From the NCBI RefSeq assembly GCF_001949145.1, contig NW_019091592.1:1-29396 (forward strand): a DNA stretch of 29,396 nt. The letters are read 5' to 3'. A program made the position numbers and the translations under genes. Position 1 is the stretch's first letter; each line of letters starts with the position of its first letter. This DNA comes from Acanthaster planci (Eukaryota; Echinodermata; Asteroidea; Valvatida; Acanthasteridae). Of this stretch, positions 19,081 through 28,770 are shown piece after piece. Below the pieces are notes generated by a model. The model was not told the DNA's origin. It saw nothing but the letters and a program-made list of their open reading frames with translations, and searched no databases.

Positions 19081-20740
19081 ATCTTTCATATGTAATTTTA
19101 ATATTGATGTTTTATTTTCTATTAAATCCTACAAAAGGCGATAAACTGTTGTTGGTTATATTAAATAAAGGAAACAAAGATTAAAGGAAAAATAGTGGCG
19201 ATGTTTGAAGTAATTACTTTTCTTATTGATCCGCATGATTTCATTTTTCGAACAGATAATCCTGCATTGAATAATACCAACACAAAACCTTAATGCATGT
19301 ACGTGCAGAGTCTTATGGCAGCACAAAATCAGTATACTACAGGAAACAATTACCAAATGACGACCTGACAAAAAGATGATTGCTACGAACACCCCAGCAC
19401 CAACAATACAACGTCTTTCACATTAAATTCTCACCGACCAGATCCACTACATGTAACGTCCGATGTACAGATGAGTTGCGACGAGTCGTTCCAAGGTGAG
19501 TTGCGACGAGTCATTCCAAGGTGGGATGGCAGCTCCGTTGTGTTGTGTAGGCAGTCGGCAAAAGTGAAGGGGCAAAGTTCAGCAGAAGAAATGTAACGTA
19601 AAAGAATACTTGCGGATCTTGCAAGATTGATGCTGGTGATTAGTGCCGCAGATGCCTTGGTGTACTTGTGCTATGTCGGCAAGTCACAATATATGTAGCT
19701 TGGTGGCTGAGAGGCCTGGAGACAGCTCTTCAGGTGGACTACAGAAACTCCCGTCTGGCACCCTCTTTCAGAACATGCAGTTCAGTAACTAAGATAGAGA
19801 GCATAGTGGTCCATGCCACATTACTAATAAAACCACATTTACGGGCTCAGACCAATGCAACCGACTTTCTATGAGTTACATGCTTTAGTAGCTGTACATT
19901 GTGTAGGAAACTTCAATAAAATACCATCTTCCATGTAAGTCAACATGTGAAGGAGAAATATCTGAGGCACTGACCTAGAACAAATCTTAAAACTAGACAG
20001 GATTTCCCTGGGAATACATTTCCCAGTCCCACACATCATGAGGTAGGAATCAATCCAGGAAAGCTCCAACTCTTAATCAGACTGGTTATATATACAATGT
20101 AGGTATATATAAAAACAAAATCTAAAGCTTGACCAAGAGACAATTCATATCTCTAACTTCTGATGAATTCAATGCATATCAGAATCTACCGAGTATACAC
20201 AAACCCTGTTCAAATAAATCGTAGTCGTCAGAAAAGCATTTCAAAAGCATTAGTCCAAACTGTAGGACTGCACTCAGTCTATCACTTACACCATGGATGT
20301 GATGGGTGATAAGTCCTGACTTACACATATATTCAAAATCTGCTCATATTTCTCAATGCAGTGAAAAGCACAACTTATTCCCAGTCTCCACTAAGTTATT
20401 AGTCAAGGTGATTGAAAAGTACACTCAAACTGCCTCAATTAATTCACGAAACACATGTCCTAAGCTAAATGAAAAAGCAAAGCTTTATGAGGGAACATCT
20501 CTTTTAGATCTAGTCTCAGAACAGTACTGGCTAGTGGAAACTACGAGATACATGTATCAAACTTTCAACATCGTGAATCTGCTTGGACTTCTCAAAAATA
20601 TCCCAGTGTCCAGACTTCATGTAATCGATCGGTAAACTTCTTTTCACAATTTACAACAAGAGTCACAATGAAAAATACATTGACTAATCTCCAGAAAAGA
20701 TACACAATAGTATAAAATGATAGAAATAGGAACTCAAACT
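19081..20740. other. Unassigned stretch
   Basis: I recognise no gene. 19440-19870 is less AT-rich and contains a 25-bp tandem duplication. A 66-codon minus frame (19869-20069) and a 109-codon plus frame (20306-20635) have no family motif. ACTAAGATAGAGAG at about 19789 nearly repeats CCTAAGATAGAGAG at 20743, a small shared word of unknown origin. Confidence 0.35.
19473..19522. repeat. 25-bp tandem duplication
   Basis: GAGTTGCGACGAGTC(G/A)TTCC plus AAGGT occurs twice head to tail (19473-19497 and 19498-19522) with one difference. It is CpG-bearing in otherwise CpG-poor DNA. Confidence 0.9.
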
Positions 20741-20743
20741 TAC

Positions 20744-20990
20744 CTAAGATAGAGAGTCAACGCTCATTAACGTAAGGGGAAAACTTGGATTTTGAAGTCC
20801 TCCAGTCCAAAGAAAAGTAGTGCAGAGCGCAGACAGAGTTCGGCAGGCATGTAGTCAGTACGACGGCAAAGTTTGGAATGCCCAGCTTACCAAAACTCTG
20901 GGGCAAACTGCTCCCCACAACATGCCCTTGCCACATGACTAGCTCAGGCTCTCATTGGACAACTTAAAAAATGCCACACATGACTCCAAT
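20744..20990 (-). promoter_or_regulatory. Candidate minus-strand promoter and first exon
   Basis: On the minus strand a CCAAT box (AAGTTGTCCAATGAGAG, core at 20954-20958) is followed by 200 bp of less AT-rich sequence with CTGCCGAACTCTGTCTGCG. It ends at a consensus donor, ATCTTAG|GTAAGTTTG, with the exon ending at 20744. A second donor-like site (TTTTG|GTAAGCTGGG) lies near 20889. The segment has no long open frame, so it would be a 5' untranslated exon. No downstream coding exon was recognised on this strand, so this rests on signal quality alone. Confidence 0.25.
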
Positions 20991-21411
20991 ACTGATTGCT
21001 CATCTAGTATCTAGGCAGATGAGCACTCAGCAGAAGTTTATGGCTTTCACAGCTTGGAGTAAGGTGCAAACAACAACTAGGGATTAAGTGTCCCAACATC
21101 CTGCTGATCTCCTGAAAAGTTTACTGGGAGTGTACACACTGGTATACTAGTCAGAGATTTAAGGAAGTGGGTACAAAGAGCATCCTGTGATCTTGTAGGA
21201 AAGAAGGAACATTAAAGATAAACTGAAGAAAGAGCAGGCTATTTGACAAAAGGAACAGGCAATAGATCTAAAGGTTAACCACTGGAACACTGCTCACCAG
21301 TAGAAAAGTCAAAGCTGAGGAAAGAAGAATTTAAGTATGCAAAAGGAAAACATAGTCATGAAGAAATAAAATTTTAAGTTCTAACTCAAGACCTCTTTTG
21401 GGACGGGGTTA

Positions 21412-21497
21412 CATTTGCCTGAGGCAACTTTGATGAAGATTGACCCTTGCAAAGGGACTAAAGTGCTGTGGAGAAAAACTGTGTACAAAAGAATGGG
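21412..21497. repeat. Dispersed repeat, copy 1
   Basis: About 85 bp, including GCAAAGGGACTAAAGTGCTG and GAAAAACTGTGTACAAAAGA, recur in direct orientation at 23091-23172 with roughly 85% identity by eye. It marks the start of the repeat family that also holds the ~144-bp tandem units. Confidence 0.85.
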
Positions 21498-21595
21498 AAC
21501 AAGAAGAAGAAAACGATAGCTTCAATTTCTGTTTGCAACAGAACGTAGGGCTTTTTCACTTTTCAATGAAAATGTCATCATCACGATTGCATATC

Positions 21596-21990
21596 TGCAA
21601 TGTTTCATCCCACTGGGACTTTTGGAGATATAAAGCTTTAAAGGATGCACCTTTCATATCACATGACTTGTCAACTAATAAGGTCATCATCCCATGAGGT
21701 CAATTTTTGTCTATCACACATCCCCTCCCAGATATCTACAAAGTTTCAACCCGCTGGGACAATCACTTTAGGAGATATAGGTCTTTAAATGATGTATCTT
21801 TAATGTCACGTGGCTTGTCAACTGATGACGTCATCATCCCATGAGGTCAATTTTCGTGTATCACACAATCCCCTCTAGGTATCTGCAAAGTTTCATCTCA
21901 ATGGGATATACTCCAAGAGATATAGGGCTTCAAAGTTTGCACATTAAATGCCCTGTCACCTGATGACGTCATGATCACAATGTTCTTGAC
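21596..21990. repeat. Three ~144-bp tandem units with TGACGTCA sites
   Basis: Units begin at 21596, 21737 and 21884 (spacing 141 and 147) with TGCAA(A/T)GTTTCA, followed by a GGGA block, GGAGATATA, CTTTAAA and TTGTCAACTGATGACGTCAT-like segments, then CATCCCATGAGGTCAATTTT. The palindromic cAMP-response-type word TGACGTCA is intact in units 2 (21826-21833) and 3 (21964-21971) and degenerate in unit 1 (TAAGGTCA). The third unit is truncated. Similar sequence, again with TGACGTCA (23068-23075), resumes beyond the hAT-like insertion. Confidence 0.8.
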
Positions 21991-22037
21991 GGACCATGGT
22001 GGACGAAGAGTATGCACCTAATATACATGTATAATCA

Positions 22038-22950
22038 TACCTGCCAACTAGTACGACTTTGGCATATTTTTTACGAAAAATTAACGAAAACATGACAGTA
22101 AGCTTTTATCACCATCAAATACAGATTTCTATAATTTTGACATGGACAGAAAAAAGAGGGCGCTGTGTGAAATCTAAGCTGAAAGAACTAAAGCAGCTGC
22201 GAGGAAGACTAAGTCACATGTCACGTAGTTTGATATCGTGAACTTGTGAAACAGAGCGTTCGTGATTGGTGTACACGATGTACACATGCCCCTGGTAGCA
22301 CACGGATCAACCAATTGGGACATCGCATACCAAACCGATTTGCTTGCATTGTGGAGTGTACGTTCGCGTGCATGCAAACAATTTTCCGACATGATAATCG
22401 TAAAACTGCGTGAATGAAGATGGCTTCAACTTCTAAAAAAGACACCCAAGAACGAAAGCAATCTTTCAAAAGGGATTATACGGAGAAATTTTAATTTATA
22501 TTATCTTCCCAGAGAGCTGAACATTACACTCGCTGCACTTTGTGTAGTTCTGACTTCAGTATCATGCATAGTGGGAGTTATGATGTACAAGTATCTCGCA
22601 CTTTTCAGCATAGTGCACAAAAATGCAACCGACTCAAGAGCCAGTCTAGTCCTGTCAGACTCTTTCACAAACAAAAGATACATCCAAGCCACAGCCAACC
22701 ATGGCAGCAACATGCACACCATAATGAACTGTTGCGTAAATGCAAGAAAGCAACTGCTGTGAGCAACACCAGGAAATTATAAGGTCCATTTAAACCTGCA
22801 TGAGTAAGTATTAAAGTTCAAGTAGTATGTACTCATCCAAAGGTACTTGTAAGCTTGTCTTTCCTGTTTGGGAAAATACACATTTTTATTGAAAAATACA
22901 CATTTTGGAACCTACAAATACATTTTTGAAATTCTACAGGTTGGCAGGTC
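22038..22950. mobile_element. hAT-like non-autonomous element, 913 bp
   Basis: The 10-bp word TGTATAATCA occurs at 22028-22037 and again at 22951-22960, and the sequences just inside are inverted: ACCTGCCAAC on the left (22039-22048) and GTTGGCAGGT on the right (22940-22949). With an 8-bp duplication taken from the repeated word this fits hAT elements, which duplicate 8 bp; the other two bases may be chance or part of the ends. Inside lies a broken ORF start with a BED-type zinc finger, as found at the N-terminus of hAT transposases, and nothing of the catalytic or dimerisation domain, so the copy is non-autonomous. It interrupts the repeat family of 21.4-23.2 kb. Confidence 0.7.
22420..22782 (+). 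pseudogene. BED zinc-finger N-terminus of a hAT-type protein, broken
   Basis: From the ATG at 22420 the frame encodes a charged start (ASTSKKDTQERKQSFKRDYT), a TAA at codon 25 (22492-22494), then in the same frame SSQRAEHYTRCTLCSSDFS with a Cys-x2-Cys pair, MHSGSYDV, and QHSAQKCNRLKSQSS before a stop at 22782. The spacing of the CxxC, the SGSYDV segment and the later His matches the BED-like finger of hAT transposases and related host proteins. One zinc-ligand His appears to be replaced. BED fingers bind DNA and would recognise element ends. The catalytic RNase-H-like domain is missing. Either an internally deleted hAT copy or a captured gene piece would explain this. Confidence 0.55.
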
Positions 22951-22960
22951 TGTATAATCA

Positions 22961-23283
22961 GTCACATTGATAAAAGTGCCGAAGTCCGGCTGTTGAAAAA
23001 TGTGTCCAAACCTATGGGGAAAATAAATACTCACAATTCCATAAAAAATCAGATGATGACATCATCGTGACGTCATGCTTCGGGGCACATCTTTGCTTAA
23101 GGCAACTCTGATGGAGATTGAACATTGCAAAGGGACTAAAGTGCTGCCAAGAAAAACTGTGTACAAAAGAAACAGGGTTTGGGGAGAACAACAACCAGAA
23201 GAAAAAGAAGAAAAAAAATCTTGACAAAATTGAGCCTTTTTTGCAAAGTGTTAAAAAGCCAAAGAAGAAGAAGGAGAAGAACT
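22961..23283. repeat. Resumed dispersed repeat (copy 2) and purine-rich tract
   Basis: After the hAT-like insertion the older repeat continues: TGACGTCA at 23068-23075 and the ~82-bp copy 2 of the 21412 repeat at 23091-23172. It ends in an AAGAAGAAGAAGGAGAAG purine tract (about 23198-23282). Open frames over the tract are low-complexity artefacts. Confidence 0.65.
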
Positions 23284-24531
23284 GTTATGATTATTATTTT
23301 TTATTTATACTGGGTGACTCGTTCAGTTCGTAAAAAAAAATGTTCTCCCATGAGTCCCTGTGAACAATCATAAGACAAGAGAAAAAGAGAATTAAAATTG
23401 GAGCAGGTAAAACATACAAAGAACCAATGAAAGAATAGGAGTAAAGAAAACTAAGAATATAAAGTAAGCACAGTATCAATTATAAATTTACAATAAAACA
23501 TTCAAAGAAGCTGATTTTCAAAAATACTTAAACTTTTTGGGATGAGATGCTTTAACGCCACAGGCAGTTTGTTCCAAGCCTGCACACCTTGAAATTGGAA
23601 TGTTCTTTTCCCAAATTCTGTCCTTAGGTGAGGGAGACAGAGATTACCCTCCACACAATGCCTAGTATGATAAGAGTACTGATCACTCACATAAGAAACA
23701 AAGTGTTAAGGTAATCTAGAACAAGGCCACTTAAACATTTATAAACCATTATATTCAGATGGCGTTCACGTCTGACATGTAAGCTATCCCATCCCAACTT
23801 GTTACAAACGAAAACATGAGGTGTTCTTGGTGGAACCTGCAAGATGACCCTTCCTGTTTGATTGAACAAAACATTGAGATGTTGCTCTAGGGTACTGGCT
23901 GCATTACACCACACAAGGTCACAATAATCAAGTTGAGCAAAAATAAGTGATTTGACAAGGAGGTGAAGTGTCCTTATGGGCAAATAGTACCGAACACGTA
24001 GCAAAATTCTAATTCTATTTGAGACGCAAGATTCCATATATTCCAGATGCTTCTTCCATTGAAGTTTAGAATAAACATTAACCCCAAGATATTTAATACA
24101 TGAAACTTGTTCTAAGGTACTGTCAGCAAGAACAATATTAGGACTTGGACTCCTCGCCAAATTCTGTGAAGATCCAAACAACATTCTTTTACATTTAGCT
24201 ATATTGAGGCATAACCTGTTCTTTGCTAACCAGGTCATTATTCTATCCATGTCATCATTTAATTGACACTCAATATCCCTAATGTCCTTACTTGAATAAA
24301 AAATAGCCGTATCATCTGCATAAATGACAACCTTGGAGTGCTGGATCACAGTAGGTAAATCACTAATATAAATAAGAAAAAGCAGCGGACCTAAAATAGT
24401 GCCTTGCGGAACTCCAAATTGAACAAGTTGTGTACAACAAGTGACATCTCCAATTTTTTGTAGCCTGAGTGTTTTCTCATAGGAAGGTAGGAGGTGTACC
24501 AATGAAGTTCCACTCCATCCACGCCCATGGA
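23284..24531 (-). mobile_element. CR1/Jockey-like LINE, 3' half (YADD RT)
   Basis: Minus-strand frames encode the C-terminal two thirds of a non-LTR reverse transcriptase. Next to the TTAA element, in a shifted frame, comes a W-TSYLP-RK block (about 24490), then FGVPQGTILGPLLFLIYISD (about 24370-24430), the catalytic YADD (24312-24323), WLAKNRLCLNIAKCKRMLFG, KYLGV, LDYCDLVW and, after a frame change, RTEFGKRTFQFQGVQAWNKL near 23600 with the terminal LKHLIPKSLSIF segment. The 3' end has an AATAAAAAATAATAATCA microsatellite-like tail at about 23290-23312, as CR1-type LINEs often do. The N-terminal RT part and the endonuclease are absent. The ATG at 24542-24544 lies in the neighbouring element, not in the LINE. 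Confidence 0.85.
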
Positions 24532-24535
24532 TTAA

Positions 24536-24937
24536 CCCCTTCATGTCGGGAAGCGACTATAGCCGCCGTAAAAATTGAGATCCTCAGCCCGCTTTTCAGC
24601 TATTATTCTCGGCCCACGCTCGAGCGAATACGGTGAAAGAAGGCAGACCTTGGCTCTTGCATATATGGTCATTGGTCTTTGTGCGTAGCCTAGAAATAAA
24701 AAGACTGATTTTGCATCATAATCACCAGCTTCACAATAGTCCCCACTTTTAAAAGAGGCAACAGGAATGTGGAAGCGTGAGTAGAGCCGCATGCCACCGA
24801 ACAATCAGCCTTGTCACTGTGTAATTCAACACGTAAAGAGCACGCAGGGCCACAAACCAAGAATTTGGGGTTTGGCAGGTGGCCTTCGTGGCCAAGCAAG
24901 GCTGGAGCTCTCAGAGTCAGCTTTCAGAAAAAAGTTC
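24536..24937. repeat. Left inverted arm of the TTAA element
   Basis: Matches the reverse complement of 25683-26083 from CCCCTTCA to TTTCAGAAAAAAGTTC. Shared blocks include AAAAATTGAGATCCTCAGCC, GCATCATAATCACCAGCTT and AGAGCCGCATGCCACCGAAC. Open frames across the arms on either strand are mirror images of each other and are not counted as genes. Confidence 0.88.
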
Positions 24938-25237
24938 ACAAAGTGGTTAATAGTTACGACACAAAGTTGTTAAACAAACCATAGTTTCTTAAAACGAATA
25001 GTCTGACTTTATTCAATCACTTGATGCAAAGAGCAAGAAAAGGGATCACACAAACCGGTAGGTGTTTTGAAAGTAAGTTAATATATAACACTCATTTCGG
25101 CTGATAAGCGACTTCCGGTTTCGACCAGAAGCAAGGGTCATATGGCTTTACGTACACAGGATGAAATGAATATTTCAATTTTACTCCCACGTTACCGCAA
25201 ACATCAAATCAGAGCCAGTCACGGTTGATTTATATGT

Positions 25238-25640
25238 ATATTATTATTATTGGTTTATTTATTTCACATTAGGTGGGCAGTTGGAGCCAAAAAGGCTGAA
25301 TTGCTGCCACAGCAACATAACAATTAAAAGTTAAAAAAACAAGTAGTAGATTTAGTAAAAATAAAAAATATATGAAAATGATGCTAAAATTATTATAAAG
25401 CCAATATAAAAACGAAATACATATACATAAAAACACAAAAAAATACACAAAAGAAAATAAATATATATAAATATTATAAGGGAGGGCAGACACACACACA
25501 CAAAACCATGAACAAAACACAAATATTACACTAACACTGAATCAAAGGAAGGGGAGAGGGTGTTGGGGACATGAGAAGGGGAAGGGGAGGGGAATGGAAG
25601 AAAGGGGGAAGTGACAGGGAGGGGTAGGGGAAATCAAGAC
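25238..25640. repeat. Simple-sequence-rich core of the TTAA element
   Basis: TATTATTATTATTGGTTTAT at about 25238 opens an A/T-rich stretch; (CA)n follows at 25490-25503, and a G/A-rich run (GGGGAAGGGGAGGGGAATGG and similar) at about 25550-25630. There is no coding motif; the 83-codon minus frame here is low-complexity hydrophobic. Confidence 0.6.
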
Positions 25641-25682
25641 CAACAAAATAGATCAATACTTATTAAACCTCTTGATGATGGG

Positions 25683-26083
25683 AACTTTTTTCTGAAAGCT
25701 GACTCCGAGAATTCCAGCCTCGCTTGGCCACTAAGGCCACCTGCCAAACCGCAGATTCTCGGTTTGTGGCCCTGCATGCTCTGCACGCTTTGAATTACAC
25801 AGTGAAAAGGCTGATTGTTCGGTGGCATGCGGCTCTACTCAAGCTTCCACATTCCCGTTGCCTCTTTTCAAATTGGGGACTATTGTAAAGCTGGTGATTA
25901 TGATGCAAATTCGGTCTTTTCATTTCTGGGCTACACACAAAGGCCAATCACCATATATGAAAGAGCCAGGGTCTGCCTTTTTTCACCGTGTTTGCTCGAA
26001 CATGGGCCTATAATAACAGCTGAAAAGCGGGCTGAGGATCTCAATTTTTATGGTGGCTTTTACCGTGATTCGTCGTGAAGGGG
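25683..26083. repeat. Right inverted arm of the TTAA element
   Basis: Inverse copy of 24536-24937, with about one difference in seven by eye. The outermost 30-40 bp next to CCCCTTCA are the least conserved part of the pair, while blocks further in are nearly identical. Confidence 0.88.
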
Positions 26084-26087
26084 TTAA

Positions 26088-28770
26088 CAGAGAGGTGATG
26101 TATAGCAGCGGGCTGTATTTGTACCGATTAGTTCTGCACCCTGACCATTGACAGGCTGTTCGAATTTCTTAAGTTGTTATTCCTAGCAGGTGGAAGCCAA
26201 TCCCTGTGCATGATTGATTTAAGTAAGTTATTACCAAATTTAATGCAAAGCATTTCAAGCCTGTTGACAATGGGAGGAATATCAAGGGCCTGGCAAACAT
26301 CACTCACATGACCGTATTCTAAAGCAATCACGAGACAAGATGATCCGAAAGGCTTTCTTTTGCATTTTCTCTAAAGCTTCCTGTTGGGTCTTTGTTGGCC
26401 CTCCAAACCAAGCAGGTGAGGCATATACGAAACGTGGTCTAACATATTGATGATACACTGTTCTTAAGTCAGATATCGGAATGTTACATCTCTTCAAGTG
26501 TCTTAAAAAGTACAATTTACAAGTAAATGATTTGCAAATTATTCACGTGAGTGTCCAACTTAAGATTTTCTTGCATAAAAATGCCCAAAACTTTAATAGA
26601 TCTACACTTTTCAATGACAGTCTCTCCAATGTGAAAATTAGGGAAAACTGGTGGAGTTCTCTGAAGCAAGTGATCATAACTTAGCATTATTTAGGGTTAG
26701 GTTTCATTCTGTTCCCAGCTGACCATTCTTGTAACCAGTTAAGCTGCTGTTGCATGCAGTTAGCATCTTCAATATCCTGAAAAGTTTGACAGAGAGTTAT
26801 GTCATCGACGTACTTATGATAGGAAACCTCAAGGTTGTCAGATACAAAATCATTTATCATAACAAGAAATGCAATGTGTCCGAGTTTAGTACCCTGTGGA
26901 ACATAAACATTAGATGTCGCCCATGTAGAAATTTCACCCTTGTGACAAACAGCTTGTTGTCTGTTTGTTAAAAAGTTACTGATCCAAGGAATAAAAGCAG
27001 GCCTTATAGTCGTAGACCAATGAGTTTCTCAACAACTATTTGATGGCTGACACGATCAAAGGCTTTTAAGAAGTCAGTTGTAACCAAGATATGAGTGCCG
27101 AGGTTTATTATTCCCTTGCAAAGGTCATCAAGAAGTTTCACCAGATAATGGGTAGTAGACAGACCTTTCAGTGAACAAAACTGGTGAGTATCAATAAAGT
27201 TAGTTATGTCATTTAAAATCCAGTTAACAATAAAATCTTCGAAAATTTTTGAGAACAGACATATCAGTGCAATAGGGTGCAAGCTATCAATATTAGGTGG
27301 ATTTGTCTTTGGAACAGGTGTTACGTATGCAGATTTCCAAATGTCAGGTAAAATACCATCTCTAAGTGAACAATTATAAATATCACTGGGAGGATAACTC
27401 AGTTCATAAGCAAATTCTTTCATAACACGTGGTGGGATGCAGTCAGGTCCACCACTTTTAGTTATATCAAGGTTCTTCAATTTGTTGAAGACATCCCATG
27501 GAGGCACAGACATCGGTGGTGTTTCAGATGGCAGATAAGCTGGCAAGTGATTTGAGTCCAGTTTGGGTATATCATTGGCAACACTAATAAAGCGTTAATT
27601 GATGTTATTAGCAATATCAATTGCTGATGAACCAGGTAAATTAAAGCCGAAGCTGTTGTTCTTGCCACAACCAGTTAATTTTTTTATTTGTTGATGCCAT
27701 TGCCGAGGGTGAAGCTTTTTTAATTTGCCAATGCTAGTATCACACAGGGTTTGTTTGGCATGCCTAATGAGCGTAGCAGTCTTATTGTGAAGAAAGTGCC
27801 AGAGGGATGATTTGCCATGGGGGAAAAGCTTTTTGCCTCTTCAGTATCATTGACTTTATCTCTGGGCTGCCTGCAAAGTTGTACAAAAAAATGATGTTTT
27901 CTCCAATACAGATTTAACAGTAGTAACTTCATCCCACTCATAGTACGTTATCCACTGGCCAAAGCTTCATTTGTCCGAGTCTTTAATAGGACGAATAACA
28001 TGAGTAGAGAAGATGTTCTGCTTCCTAGTGGGTGCAGATGGTTTCCACACAATTATGTTGTGATCACTGAGGCCGACGGGACCTGATGTCTCAGACTTAT
28101 GGAAGTATGTTGCAACATTCATAAGAATTTTATCCAGAATTGCTTGGCTCCTAGTAGGGATGTTAACAACTTGAAGAAGTTATCTGACAAATGTTATCTG
28201 TGTTGGCTTTGTTGAAATCTCCAAAAAGCACTACTCCTACCTCAGGATACTTGGTCTATAGTTCATCAAGAGTGGACGAAACATGCTCCGACAACAAACC
28301 TTCATGTGGAGATGCAGGAGGATGATAAACAACATGTATGATGAGGCTACTGACAGCTCTGGGCAGGCGTTGAGGGAATACCCAGATCAGTTCCAGTTCA
28401 TCAGGCATGGCAACCTTAATTAAGATCTTTATCTGAATGGTGTCTTTAATGTAGAGAGCAACTCCACCTCATTTATTACATCGGAGCTTGCTGATCAAGG
28501 TAAAGTTCCGAATGGAGAAGACACTTGAGTTGAATTGTGGAGGAAACCACGTTTCAGTGATGGCAGCGATTTCAGTAGCATAGGAGTTAAGCAAGATCTC
28601 AAGTTCATCAATATGCTGTGTGAGTGATCTTGCATTAATCAACATAAAAGACGGCATATGATTTGGGCTTGAATTTCGTTGTGCATAAATAAGGTTCGAT
28701 TTAACCACTCCGCGAGTGGGCTCTGCCAAAAGTGTGTCAAAAAAATGCACTCTTATGTTCAAAGTACAGC
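26088..28770 (-). mobile_element. CR1-group LINE with APE endonuclease and YVDD RT, decayed
   Basis: Reading leftward: the endonuclease begins with MLINARSLTQHIDELE and ITETWF (28560-28650), a GGVALYI block after a stop, GDFN (about 28205-28217) and the SDHN motif (about 28060), together the AP-endonuclease signature. A linker follows (28050-27600). The RT then shows GGPDCIPPRVMK (about 27445), PVPKTNPPNID (about 27300), FLKAFDRVSH (about 27050), a VPQGT block (about 26890) and the catalytic YVDD (26801-26812), then YVRPRFVYASPAWFGG (about 26420) and a final CRTNRYKYSPLLYI block (about 26095-26140) just before the TTAA. At least six frameshifts or stops break it. The 3' untranslated region and tail are missing: the sequence stops at the TTAA element. 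The 5' limit is uncertain. Confidence 0.87.

Larger units (their letters stand above)
24536..26083. mobile_element. TTAA-flanked element with ~400-bp inverted arms
   Basis: TTAA is duplicated at 24532-24535 and 26084-26087, the hallmark target of piggyBac-type transposition. The ends are CCCCTTCA and TGAAGGGG, and the inverted similarity runs on for about 400 bp on each side (24536-24937 and 25683-26083, roughly 85% by eye). The ~745-bp centre shows no transposase. It begins with unique sequence and holds (ATT)n and (CA)n tracts and a G-rich run, so it may itself contain an insertion. Non-autonomous piggyBac-like or long-arm MITE-type elements fit. The element separates two LINE fragments (see findings). 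Confidence 0.8.

Noticed and set aside
19668-19760. tRNA-like word TAGCTTGGTGGCTGAGAGG
   Set aside because: It resembles a tRNA A box, but no B box (GGTTCGAATCC type), acceptor stem or T run follows at tRNA spacing.
23012-23227. Phe-rich frame and its Lys-rich counterpart on the other strand
   Set aside because: Both arise from the purine-rich AAGAAGAAG tract; low-complexity artefacts.
24541-24804. Matching open frames in both arms of the TTAA element (also 25815-26078 on the other strand)
   Set aside because: The two predicted peptides resemble each other only because the arms are inverted copies. They have no domain and change frame freely, so they are treated as terminal repeat sequence.
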